A DNA stretch of 64,000 bases from Conus ventricosus (Eukaryota > Mollusca > Gastropoda > Neogastropoda > Conidae), in NCBI GenBank assembly GCA_018398815.1, contig CM031616.1, forward strand, positions 36,499,351 to 36,563,350, given 5' to 3'. Positions 1-11,221 of this stretch are shown in pieces. Under the pieces are notes generated by a model, which was not told the origin of the DNA, did no database searches, and saw nothing but the letters and a program-made list of their open reading frames with translations. The position numbers and the translations under genes are program-made. Numbering within the stretch: the first letter of the stretch is position 1; every line of letters starts with the position of its first letter.

Positions 1-28
1 TGTGTGTGTGTGTGGCGTGCGTGCGTCG

Positions 29-63
<35 letters not shown>

Positions 64-67
64 TGTG
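1..67. repeat. (GT)n/(GTGC)n microsatellite
   Basis: Simple repeat at the window edge; GT then GTGC units. Open frames across it are repeat shadows. Confidence 0.95.
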
Positions 68-305
68 AATGTATGTGCATGTGCATGACAACACACACAT
101 GCTTGCGTGTGTGTATGTGTACAGTTGCGTCCATGTCGATGGTAGTACATTTCCTCCTGCACGTCTCAGAAGTCCAGTCTCTCTTTAACATATGTTAAAG
201 TATGTATTTGCACACAGGTGTTACAATTCATGCCTGTGCATCCCCCAAGTCCTTGAGGACAAAAAAATTCCAAGAAACGACGGCTATCACCACACTCTGG
301 ACCCA

Positions 306-515
306 TCAGCACTGCTGTTTATCCTTCATGAGCAGACGATGAAGATGACACAGTTTATCAGCACGACTCCCATTCACAGAGGCAAAGAGAGCAAACTGAG
401 TCCTATTGTCCAGACTGAGACTGAAGTGTGCCGAGTCCACGTCCACTGTCACTGGCTGGTGTGAGAGGCGGGGCTCTTTGACTGGCCATGGCAGGTTGAG
501 GTGGTGACGATGTAA
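306..515 (-). CDS. RLIG1: RLIG1 exon 7 (terminal coding exon)
   Basis: The acceptor tcctgacag is followed in phase 0 by LHRHHLNLPWPV, the family's HRHH segment, then 69 codons in total and a TGA at 306-308. It joins exon 6, which ends in phase 0 after FK. The residues after HRHHLNLPWPVKEP are weakly conserved and end in KDKQQC. Confidence 0.92.
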   Translation of the reverse strand, partial: LHRHHLNLPWPVKEPRLSHQPVTVDVDSAHFSLSLDNRTQFALFASVNGSRADKLCHLHRLLMKDKQQC

Positions 516-3500
516 CTGTCAGGAACAATCATAAACAAAACTTCAGGTTCACACTCACACACACACGCAATGAAAAATATGCATGTGGACGCACGCAGAT
601 ACAAATTTGACACATATTTGATGCAAACTCTTTCTTTCACTCTACTCTCTCTCTCTCTCTCTTTCTCTCTCTTTTTCTCTCTCAAGCACAAAGAAGCGTG
701 CACTTTACAGCAGAACTGTATGGGAAATGGAGTCGGAACCAATGTTAACTCCGAGGGAAAAATCCCTCTGTACCAAAACAGCTCGGCGGAGATTCGAACC
801 CGCAACCCCAGGATTACGAGTCCGGAGGTCTACCACTGAGCTATTCTGGCTCCCTTGGAAAGTAAACAAGGATCAGAAAATGGAAGATGAAAAACAAGGG
901 AAAAAATCAAAGATGAAGGAGAAAATGAAAACAAAATGAGGAAAACAGAAGCCACAGAGGGGCCGGAATAGCTTAGTTGATAGAGCACTGGACTCATGAT
1001 CCTGGGGTTGCGGGTTCAAATTTCGGTATGGGGGATTTTTCCCTCGGAGTTAACATTGGTTCGGACACCATTCCCCATACAGTCCTTCAAATGAGACTAT
1101 AGACCGAGGTTCCGTATGTGAACGCATGCACAACACCTTGCACACACGTAAAATCCCATCACCAACTTTCGGAAGAGAAGGCCAGTTTGATCTTGGTGTG
1201 GATGACACGTTACATATAGCATGCACCTTCCCCAAAGATGGAGTATGGCTGCCTTAATGGCAAGATAAAAAACGGTCATACACACAAAACTCCACTGCCT
1301 GTCTATACAGGCAGTGTCCGCAGGAGTATCAGCCTGCGTATGCAGAAAGAAAGAAAGAAAGAAAAGAAGACACAGAAGTGTAAAATGGAAGATGAAGTAG
1401 AAAATGGAAGATGAACAAGGGGAAATGCAAGATAAAAAAAAAAGGAGATATTGCAAAAATGAAAAAGGGGAAATAAAAAATGAAGAAGGTGGGGAAATGA
1501 AAGATGACAGGGAAGAGAAAATGAAAGATTAAGAAGAAAGGGATACAAAAGACAAAGAAGGGGAAGTGAAAGATGAACATACAGAACATGAATAATGAAG
1601 AAGAAGAGGAAACAAAAGATAAAGATGAAGGAGAAATGGATGATGAAGGAGGGGAAATAAAAGATGAAGGAGAAGGGGAAATGACAGATAAAGAAGGGGA
1701 AAATGGATGATGCAGAAGAGAAAATGAACCACGAAGAAGAGGGGAAATGGAAGATGAAGAGGGAGAAATAAACCGTGAAGAATAAGGGAAAATAAAAGAT
1801 GAAGGGGAGATGGATGAAGACGACGAAGGGGAAATGAAAGATGAAGGGGAGATGGATGAAGACGACGAAGGGGAAATGAAAGATGAAGGGGAGATGGATG
1901 AAGACGACGAAGGGGAAATGAAAGATGAAGACTACAGGGAAATGAAAGATGAAGGTGAAAATAAAAGATACTTGAAAAATTAAGAAAGGGAAATTTTTAA
2001 AAAGAAGAAAAAAAGAGAAAATGAAAGTTGAAGATGAAGAGGAAAGGAGAGATAAAGAAGATGAGGTAATGAAAGATGAAGAAGATGGATATATTGAAAG
2101 ATGAAGAAGAAATGGAAAAGAAAGATGAAGAAGAAGGGGAAATGACAGGTAAGAAAATGGGAAAATAAAACATGAAGAGGATGGGGAAAATGGAAAATGA
2201 AGAAGATAGAGGGGAAATGGATGATGGTGAAGAAGAGTAAAATGAATGACAAAGAAGACAAGGAAACTGGAAGACAAAGAGGAAAGGTACAAATGGAAGA
2301 TGAAGGCAGGAAAAATTGATGATGCAGAACAAAATGGAAGACAAAGAAGATTTGGAAAATTGATGACAAAGAAGACCAAGAAAATGGATGATGGTGAAGA
2401 AGTGGATGACAAAGAAGAAAGGGAAAATGGATGACAAAGAAGAAAGGAAAAATGGAAGACAAAGAGGAAAGGGAAAATGGAAGATGAAGAAGAAAAGGAA
2501 AATGGAAGACAAAGAGGAAAGGGAAAATGAAAGATGAAGAAGAAAAGGAAAACGGAAGACAAAGAAGAAAGGGAAAATGAAAGATGAAGAAGAAAGAGAA
2601 CATGGAATACAAAGAAGAATAGAGAACATGGAAGACAAAGAAAGAGGGAATATGGAAGACAAAGAAAAAATGTAAAATAGATGTGAAGAAGACTCTTAAA
2701 GTGGATGAAGAAACGGAAAATGTACAAATGGATGACAAAGAAGATGGGGGGGGGGGGGGGGGGGAAGAAAACAAAGAAAAAGGGGGAAATGGAAGAAGAA
2801 AAAGACATAGAAGATGTATGACAAAGAAGTTGGGGAGAATGGATGACCAATAAGAAGAGAATGGAACATGAACAATGAGGGGGGAAAAATAAGAGGAAAA
2901 TGGGGAAACTGGAAACTGGAAGAAGAAAGTGATGGGGGAAATGAAAGAAAAAGAAGAAGGAGGAAAGTGGAAAACAAAGAAGAAGCACAAGACGAAGAGT
3001 ATGAACAATGGAACAGTCAAGTTTATTCTAAAACTTTCAAATGCAGACGAATAAAAACGAAAAAGATGGGAAAGAAAGGAAGAAAGTGAGATGATGAGAA
3101 AAAACAACAACAACAGAGAAAGAACATAAGATGATGATGCTCAATGACTTATCAATCCTCATCATCAGTCGGGGGTGCCCCAAATATGTTGGATCAGAAA
3201 TGGTGCCACTGAATGCCACATAAGTGGCACTCAGCGGAAATACGGTGTCTTTTCTAGTGGGTTGCCCTAAGGTGACCAAGATGAGCCTGTGTCTGGCTGT
3301 GTATTGGGGCAGCTGTAATGAGCTGTGTGGTAAAAAAAAGGCTAGTGAAACAGCTTGGAAGACATAACCAAAACACAAACAAAAGTTCAACTCTCCTGAC
3401 AAGCATGCGCCTGCTAGCGCCCGACCGGAAATCACACTGCCAAAAGGCTGAGCGCCTGCCAGCGCCCAGTAAAACACGTGGCAACAATGGGCGCTGCCAT

Positions 3501-6500
3501 GTTTCTCGTTGAAAAGGAAGTCTCGCAAGAATGTGACTTCCTTTTTCCTTTTACAATCCACTTCCGTTCTAATTTTTGTGGTCGAAGTGCTGTGTTTCAC
3601 CATGGCTAACCTTGATTTCTGGCATTCTATCATGGGATTTAGTGATGAAGATGAGCTGATTTGTAGGATTTACGGCATAAGACTTCGTGAAAGTGCAGGG
3701 TAATGAAGCTGAGAGTGATCTAGATTTCAGTTGGTATGACGTTATAGGTATGATGAACAACAATTCATAAGAAAGTTCTAAAGAAGATCTTTTTTCCCCC
3801 CCGAACAAATGGCTCATGTGACATTCTTCAAACTCATTATATAGCAACATATACATTCACAGGAATTTCTTCAAATTATTTTCATTTCATTATTTCCTTT
3901 CCTCTCTTTTAAGTTAATTTTCAAACTGGGTAACCATGTTCAAATTACGGAGTTACTTCTCTTGCCGAAGGTTTTTGGCGTAAGTAAGCGCAAGTAAGTG
4001 CATACAAGAAAAAAAAAAAAAAAAACCCCAAAACTTTACCTTGAACAACGCTCCAGATGGACAGTGCCAGACCACTCCTTCGACCCTGTTGCTGTCTGTC
4101 TCCGCCTCCTCCTCTGCGAACCACTGATGCATGGCGCTGGCCTGAGTGGGCGGCGGGCAGTCGACTGGCAGCGAACCGTGCACCACCAACAGATGCAAGG
4201 GAGTCTGCTTGTCTCCAACACCTGCCAGTTGCAGATTATTATCATGTTTTGTTCATCTTTTTCTTCCTTTCTTCATCATTTGTTGTGCCTGTCAAAGAGA
4301 TTGCGTATTCATGCACATCCGTCGGTTTACTTGTCTGTCGGCATAATGGACACACACAAATTACTCCTACTACTTGGTGGAAAGATGGAACATGGATAAA
4401 GGACAATCCGTTTAAAAATGACTTCATTTTTGTGATACTACGTGGAAACATGGAACAAGTCCAAAAACAAATCCGTCTAATTTTGTTGTGGGTCCAGAAT
4501 TTCATGTAGAAAGATTACATACATATGCTAGACTCCCACAGCCTGTCATTTGGGCTTCATTGGCCAATATCCTATCAACTCTTGGGAGAACATCTCTGCT
4601 GTGTACTCTCCCTGCTGTGTACTACACCTCTGCTGTGTACTCTCCCTGCCGTGTACTAGATCTCTGCCGTGTACTACATCCCTGCCGTGTACTACATCTC
4701 TGCTGTGCACTCTCCCTGCCGTGTACTACATCTCTGCTGTGTACTCTCCCTGCCGTGTACTAACATCTCTGCTGTGTACTCTCCCTGCCGTGTACTACAT
4801 CTCTGCTGTATACTCTCCCTGCCGTGTACTACATCTCTGCTGTGTACTCTCCCTGCCGTGTACTACATCTCTGCTGTGTACTCTCCCTGCGTGTACTACA
4901 TCTCTGCTGTATACTCTCCCTGCCATGCACTACATGATCTATGCTGTGCACTCTCCCTGCTGTGTACTACGTCTCTGCTGTGTACTCTCCCTGCCGTGTC
5001 CAACATATCTGCTGTGTACTCTCCCTGCCGTGTACAACATCTCTGCTGTGTACTCCTCCTGCCGTGTACTACATCCCTGCTGTGTACTACATCTCTGCTG
5101 TGCACTCTCCCTGCCGTGTACTACATCCCTGCCATGTACTACATCTCTGCTGTGCACTCTCCCTGCCGTGTACTACATCTCTGCCGTGTACTCTCCCTGC
5201 CGTGTACTACATCTCTGCTGTGTACTCTCCCTGCCGTGTACTACATCCCTGCTGTGTAACTACATCTCTGCCGTGTACTCTCCCTGCCGTGTACTACATC
5301 CCTGCTGTGTACTCTCCCTGCAGTGTACTACATCTCTGCTGTGTACTCTCCCTGCCGTGTACTACATCCCTGCTGTGTACTCTCCCTGCAGTGTACTACA
5401 TCTCTGCTGTGTACTCTCCCTGCCGTGTACTACATCCCTGCTGTGTACTCTCCCTGCAGTGTACTACATCTCTGCTGTGTACTCTCCCTGCCGTGTACTA
5501 CATCCCTGCTGTGTACTACATCCCTGCCGTGTACTCTCAGACGAGACTGGAACTTCACAGCATCAGCTTTATCCTCCTCACTGATAATCATTTAAAAAAA
5601 AAAAAACCTCATAAATTCTAAGTCCATTCATGACTGGCTCTTGTGGTGACCTCTTTTTGTTGTTGTAATTTCCTGTCCTCCACATCCATGCCTGAGAGGT
5701 GACTTCATGTGACAGTCTCAAAGCATTGACAAGTTCACAGGAACTGAAACCCTCCAGACTGGAACGTTCACTCATTGTGATTCTTCAACTCACAATTACT
5801 GTCATCACCAGGGGCTTAGCAGGTCACGGCGGCGCCGCCACACTCAGAGCCACTGCATTCAGTGCGCTCAACGCTTTGCCTTTTGACTCTGGCGAGGCGA
5901 AGCGAGTCAGCCACCGCACGGCCAGACGCTGTGTGTGTTTGGACGCTTCGAGACTGGTGCTACATCTTTAAGTTATATTTACTGTACAGAAGTTTTTTTA
6001 ACTATAATTTCTGTATGAAAACAATGGCGCAGTGAGTACTTGAGAGTGTGACAAAAGCTGCATTTCAGTTTTCTCTGTGAGTACCATAATTAAGTTCGTG
6101 TTTAAAACTTTCTGACAGAACTTTGCGACCGGCTGTGCTGCGCGCGCCGTGGCCTGGTAAGCCGAAGCAAAGACGGGGGAGGTGGAGGGCGCGCGAACTA
6201 TCTTTGCCGAAGTAGGCCAGCCATGGCGTTGGCAAAAATCTTTGTGAAATGAAAAGTTAGTTAGCATTTGTAAAGGGGGCCGTATTTACAACCGTTGTAT
6301 ATATACATATTTCTTCATTGTTGCTGCATTTTATATGTACTATGGTTGCATGTAGAGCAATGTAGGCCTAATTAAAGGGAAACGTAGAGGATAACAATTT
6401 ACTACAAGCAAAATAATACTACTGATAACAGTAATGTAGTAGGCATAAAATAATAAGTGAAAAATTATTAAAATTAAAATAATACTTCATTTCCAGTCAT

Positions 6501-6705
6501 ACAAATTTTTCATCGAAAATTTCAAATTAAAGTGTATTGTTGGAAGTACCTTTAGGGGGTTTTGTTTTGTGTTGTGTTTTTGTTGTGTTGGGGGTTTTGG
6601 TGTGTGTGTGGTGGTGTGGGGCGCGTGTGTGTGTGCGTGTGTGTGTGCATGCGTGGGGTGGGTGCGTGCGTGCTGCTTTGTGTTGTGTTTTTGGTGTGTG
6701 TTGGG

Positions 6706-6758
<53 letters not shown>

Positions 6759-8300
6759 GAAAGGATATGGAAAAAAAAAGGTCACTCTTCACTGAACTTT
6801 TTTTTGAACTTTTAAAAGGTCTTTTTTGGGCCCTGGTGGAAAAGGTCTAAGAGATCAAAGAAAGTAAAAACAAATCGTAGAACGGTTTGAGTGTTGCTTC
6901 TAAATAAAAGTAACTTCAATGTGAATGTTCTGGAAAATAGGGAGGAAGTACATTCAAAAAAATTTGGGTGTTTTGTGCAATTGACCTTGTTTCCAAGATT
7001 ATGCATTATTAAAAAATTTTGGGTTTTAAAATTAATACTGAATTTAAAGTAATACTGAACATCAATTTAAATTTTTTTTTTAAATTTTTTTTTTTCAAAC
7101 GGGCAAAGGTACCATTTAAAAGTGTGGGGGGGGGGGAGGGGGTGGGGGTGGGGGCGGTTTGAGAGAGGAAGGGGCAACAGCAAAAAGCCCTGTCATGTCA
7201 CATTTTCGTAACCAAGGCTGACGAGAGTGTAGGCACACCACGAGAATGTCCCAACAAGACATTTTGTGTTTTTTAAAAAGGGGTTAGTGAACAGTTATGT
7301 GTGAAAAGTGGATATTGACACCAACCAGCTTTACCACAAGGGTCGGAGTACACATGTGGTGTGGTGCGTGGGGGTGCGGGTGCGTGCGTGCGTGCGTGCG
7401 TGCGTGCGTTGTTTTGTTGTGTGCGTTTGTGTGTGGTGTGGTGTGTGGTGTGTGTGGGGTGGTGGTGTGTCAGTGGTGTGTGTTTTTTGTGGTTTGTGTG
7501 TGTGTGGTTTGTGGGTGTGGTTGTGTGTGATCTGTTTTGTTCTGTTAAGTCATGCATGCACTCAGTTTCAATTCCTTTTCTCTCTCTCTCTCTCTCTCCT
7601 TCTCTTTCCTCTCTCTCTCTCTTCCTCCCCCCCCCCCCCCCCTCTCTCTCCTTCTCCTCCCTCTCCCTCCCCCTTTTCCCCCGACCCCCCTCATCTCGAT
7701 GCCGGTGCCGTGTATATGTTGTGTTGTTGTGTGTGTGTGTGTGTGTGGTGTGGTGTGTGTGTGATATCTTTTTTGTTTGGTGAAGCAGCATGCACGTCGT
7801 TTCATTTCATTTCTTCTCCTCTCCTCTCTCTCTCCCCTCTCTCCCCTTCTCTCTCTCTCTTTTTTTCCTCCCCCCCCCCCCCCCTCTCTCTCTCGTCTCT
7901 CTCCCTTCCCCCCCCCTCCCCGACCAAACCCTCAGCTCTTTAGCCGTGGCCTGTATATTTGTGTGTGGGTTTTGGGTGTGTGTGGTGGTGGTGTGTGTGT
8001 GTGTGTGTGTGTGTGTGGATATCTTTTTTTCTTTGAAGTAAAGCAGCACGTCATTTTTCTTTTAGTTTCTCCTCTCTCCTCTCTTCTCCCTCTCCCCTTC
8101 TCTCCCCTCTTCCTCCCCTCTCTCTCAGACTCGTATGCCGTTGCCGTGTATATTAATTTTTGTGGGGTGTGGTGTGTGTTGTGTGTTGTGTGGTGTGGTG
8201 GGGGTTTTTGAGAGAGAGAGAGAGAGATTTGTTTTGGGGTGTTTTGAGAAAAGAGAGAGAAGAGAGAGAGAGAGTGTGTGGTGTGGTGTGTGGGGGAAGA

Positions 8301-8332
<32 letters not shown>

Positions 8333-11179
8333 AGAGAAGAAGAGAAGAGAGAGAGGGGGAAGAGAGGAAAAAAAATTGTTCATTATAGTGCAAACCTTGT
8401 CAGTAAACTTTTCTTCGAAAATGCTTTTTTTTTTTGATTTTGTTACATGTAAAAAGCATCTGTGCATGTAAGTTTTTCATTAGTATTATTAATCACCCCT
8501 CCCTCCCTCCCACTCCCTCCCCCTCTCTCTCTCCTTTCATGTTTTTAAATTGATTTTGTGGAAAAAAGGTTCCGTGCTTCTTTTCTTTTGATGTTTCTCA
8601 ATCTTTTCACCTCCCCACCCCCAACCCCCCCCCTCTCTCTCTAGTAAGACCCCCATCCTCTCTCTCTCTCACTCTCTCTCTCCCCCACCCTCTCTCTCTC
8701 CCCTCTCTTCTCTTTTCGTTTTTTGCATGCGCGCCGGTGTCCGTCATGTTTCTTTTCCCCTATTTTTTTAAAAAGGGTAAATTTCCGTGCAGTGTCTTGT
8801 GTTCATTTACTAAAACCATTCCTCCTCACTCTCTTTCTCTTCTTCCTCTCCCCTCCCCTCTCCCCTTTCCTCTCACAAAACCACACGCACACACACACAC
8901 ACACCCACACACAAACCACCACACATACATACACACCCCACACACCCCACACACACACCCACACACTCGTTTTTGGGTTTCCCCGGGCAGTTTTTCGTCA
9001 AGCGCGGGCTTGTTTTGTTTTGGTTTTTTTTTTTTCCATTAGTCGGCGTTAAAAGTTATACCAAACCCAAAAATTTGTAATGTTAAATAATCATAATGAG
9101 GGTTTTGACGGAATTTTCTGCTTTTTATTACATATTGTGTGCGCGCGATTGTGCATCGTGTGCCAATGTGTTGTGTGTGTGTGTGTGGGTTTTGTCCCCA
9201 GGCCGCCCGCCCTGCGCACGCGTACTGCGTGCTTTTCGGTAGTGTAAGAATCGGTTTTTGGGTAAGAAAACCTTCGCAGAAAAGCGCTCACAGGTTTTGT
9301 GGACAAAGACAAAACCCGCTGTTCTCGGGTTTACACTCGCCTCCCTGTGGCAGCCGGTTAAACATTGGCACTTTTGGCGCGATACAGCCCCAAAGCAGTG
9401 TGTAGATCCTAAAACCCCCCCTTTCAGTAAAGCGCCTTGGGGCCCTTTTCTCCAGACACTCAGGGTTTCAGATACCAGACCGCTAGGCCAACATTTTAAA
9501 AGACCCGGCTTGTTTGGGCTGCGCCGAACAATTTTTTTACTTCTGTTTTTCCGTCCCACATTTGAAGAATTTGACTCAAGCGACTTAAGAAACCGCAGAA
9601 TGCCGTGAGGGGGGTATCCTATGACACGGGTTAGAAGCTCCAATGAATGCTGAAGGACGCATCCACTTAGGAAAAACTCAACTGTGTGGTACTAGTCTCC
9701 CAACTGGCCCCCCTAGCAAAAAATCAAACCCCGGGTAGGAGCTTTGGGGGAGAAAAAATCCCCAGGGGGGGTTTATGGGGAAAACAACTCCACCCTCCCC
9801 AACTGGAACCCCCCCGACGCTAACCACTTCGTAATGGGGGGCTGGTTTTAAAGACATCCCCTTTGCTGTACAGAAAAGGCAAAACAGAGCACCACCAAAA
9901 AGACACGGCAGGGGGCAGTGTCTCCCCGGGTGGTTACCTCTGACAACTTGACACGACCCGCCCCTTTTTTGCGCAGGGTTTTGGGGGGGTGAGGCAAACC
10001 CGGGGGGGGTTTTTATATGGGAGGGGCCAGAAAGAACTGCATGGGTTAAAGACACGGGAAGGGGGGGAGGGGGGGGGGGGGGCACATGGGGTGGCACAGT
10101 CACAGCAAAAAAAATGACCAGTTTCAACGTGGTCCCGACAACAGCTCCTTTATTTCCTTGCAGCTGCTTTCCCCCCCCTTCTCTCTCCTTTTAAAAAAAA
10201 AACAAACCCCCACACACAACACACACAGCACGCAGCATACAAACCGCGCACACACACAATACAACACACACTCACAGCCACAGACACAAGACACAAACAC
10301 ACAGACACAATTACACACAACACACCACACACACACACACAACCACACACACACACCACACCACACAACAATGATCTGATTCCCATGCAACACAACTTTC
10401 CATAAGTTTTTCCCTTCGTTTTGGGTTTCCCATCAGTTTAAAGTTTTGCCCAAACTCTGAGAGCCGGCCGACACCTCCGACCAGCCCCTCGCTGCCCACT
10501 TTACACAGCACCAGGCCCAAACCAAAGGGCAAGGGCAACGACGTCAGGGGCCAACATACACGAGATTTTTTCTCCACAGGGACCAGCCTTTGCAGCAGAA
10601 GACCCGCGTGCATTAAGTGAGTAACGAGCGAAGACCAACAAGTAACATTAAGAAAATAAAACAGCCAAGTTCGCTGGATTCCTCAAGAGAGTGGCTTCAC
10701 CTTTCTGAAATTTCGAGTCTTTTTTTACCTTTACCTTCTAACCAACTCCCGGATAAAAATTTTTATAATCCACACTGCTTTTCACGAAACCAAAATTCAG
10801 TATTTAGAATTGACTAAACATTATTTGTTACACTGACCACATGGTATTTGGAAAGGTCAATCGCAAACTGAAAGGGTTTTCCAAACCTTATGTGTAACTT
10901 ATGCAGTGCAGGCCAACTGTAAACATCTTACTGAAAGATAAGATAAGATAATGTTGCTTATAGCCCAGCCGACCGCACAGGGCCACATCAGGGCTGATCT
11001 TACTGAAAAGCAAAACTTGCAACAGCATTGTAACAAAGTTACAGAGTAGTTTAAAATGAAGATTACACAAATATTGCTCTTCTTATTTGATAAAATGCAA
11101 AACAAAACAAACAAACCTTCCCCCCAAAAGTACAACAGAGAAGCTGAAACGGAGTGAACCAAATGCCTCACAAATGCTG

Positions 11180-11221
<42 letters not shown>

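Larger units (their letters stand above)
6540..10640. other. Tract of probable poor consensus quality
   Basis: Homopolymer runs of G, C, T and A are far denser than elsewhere. Two independent references expose indels: RLIG1 exons 4 and 5 contain several single-base frame breaks, and the retroposon copy at 9600-9885 differs from its relatives mainly by blurred or expanded homopolymers. Confidence 0.6.

Noticed and set aside
773..857. Possible tRNA gene on the minus strand
   Set aside because: A and B boxes are present but no acceptor-stem pairing follows the B box; the same head leads a dispersed SINE.
959..1031. Possible tRNA-Met-like gene (CAT in the loop position)
   Set aside because: Its 3' side continues into SINE-A body and lacks a paired acceptor stem.
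1303..2988. 561-codon minus-strand open frame rich in F, S and L
   Set aside because: It is the pyrimidine strand of a polypurine repeat; no domain, no splice context, and overlapping frames are equally open.
4550..5584. 344-codon Cys/Leu/Tyr-rich open frame
   Set aside because: A 34-bp minisatellite with no stops in its unit; all three forward frames are open with the same periodic peptide.
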